Assembly (NCBI GenBank): GCA_020724025.1
Contig: DYHU01000228.1
Location: 1-6,166 of the forward strand
Direction: 5' to 3'
Length of the DNA: 6,166 nt
Source: Syntrophorhabdus sp.
GTDB lineage: Bacteria; Desulfobacterota; BSN033; UBA1163
In this document: positions 6,125 to 6,166 of the stretch, piece by piece
Layout of the letters: every line of letters starts with the position of its first letter
Position numbering within the stretch: the first letter of the stretch is position 1
Translations under genes and position numbers: made by a program
Notes under the pieces: generated by a model
Database searches by the model: none
The model's input: only the letters and a program-made list of their open reading frames with translations
What the model was told of the DNA's origin: nothing

Positions 6125-6158
6125 GTCATTGCGAGGAGCAAAGCGACGTGGCAATCCC
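6125..6158. repeat. REP-like dispersed palindromic repeat
   Basis: The segment begins GTCATTGCGAGGAGC and ends GGCAATCCC, with ATTGC (6128-6132) and GCAAT (6151-6155) as inverted arms. I recognise this as a dispersed intergenic repeat found in many copies in various bacterial genomes, including deltaproteobacteria. It may continue past the window edge. Confidence 0.65.
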
Positions 6159-6166
6159 TTGAGATT

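Overview
The window reads as a chromosomal fragment of a strictly anaerobic, corrinoid- and pterin-using bacterium, probably a Desulfobacterota (deltaproteobacterial) lineage. The evidence is an MtrH-family methyltransferase, an MtaA/UroD-like methyltransferase, an iron-sulfur flavoprotein with NuoF-like and GltD-like parts, and a REP-like palindrome of a type common in such genomes at the right edge. The taxonomic call is inference.

Layout. Reading leftward on the minus strand there is an operon-like run: mtrH-like gene (4641-3652), a 24-nt gap, NuoF/GltD-type oxidoreductase (3627-1675), a 112-nt gap, MerR-type regulator with a Cys-rich tail (1562-1077), a 59-nt gap, and an MtaA/UroD-family gene (1017 to beyond position 1). 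A sigma70-like promoter, covered by a 35-bp AT-rich dyad, lies at 4835-4862 upstream of mtrH. Upstream of that is a second MerR gene, a close paralogue of the first, which appears broken by frameshifts at both ends (5391-4926). Divergent from it on the plus strand is a small pyridoxamine-phosphate-oxidase-fold gene (5513-5875) with a clear promoter and ribosome binding site. The right end holds about 250 bp without a convincing gene and then the palindromic repeat.

Main discovery. The MtaA/UroD-like frame contains an in-frame TGA (88-90) exactly where this family carries the C-terminal zinc-ligand cysteine (the APG-C-D-x-P motif). The frame continues beyond it with family-like sequence to the window edge. 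A perfect 6-bp stem with a GGU-containing loop follows the UGA at nearly the distance seen in the E. coli fdhF SECIS. The gene is therefore best read as a selenoprotein methyltransferase with selenocysteine at the zinc site, not as a truncated ORF.

How the genes may work together (inference). A UroD/MtaA-like protein and an MtrH-like protein would handle methyl transfer to and from a corrinoid protein encoded outside the window. The methyl group would pass between a methylated substrate and tetrahydrofolate or a related pterin. The iron-sulfur flavoprotein could supply low-potential electrons, for example to reactivate oxidised corrinoid. The MerR-type proteins would regulate the locus.
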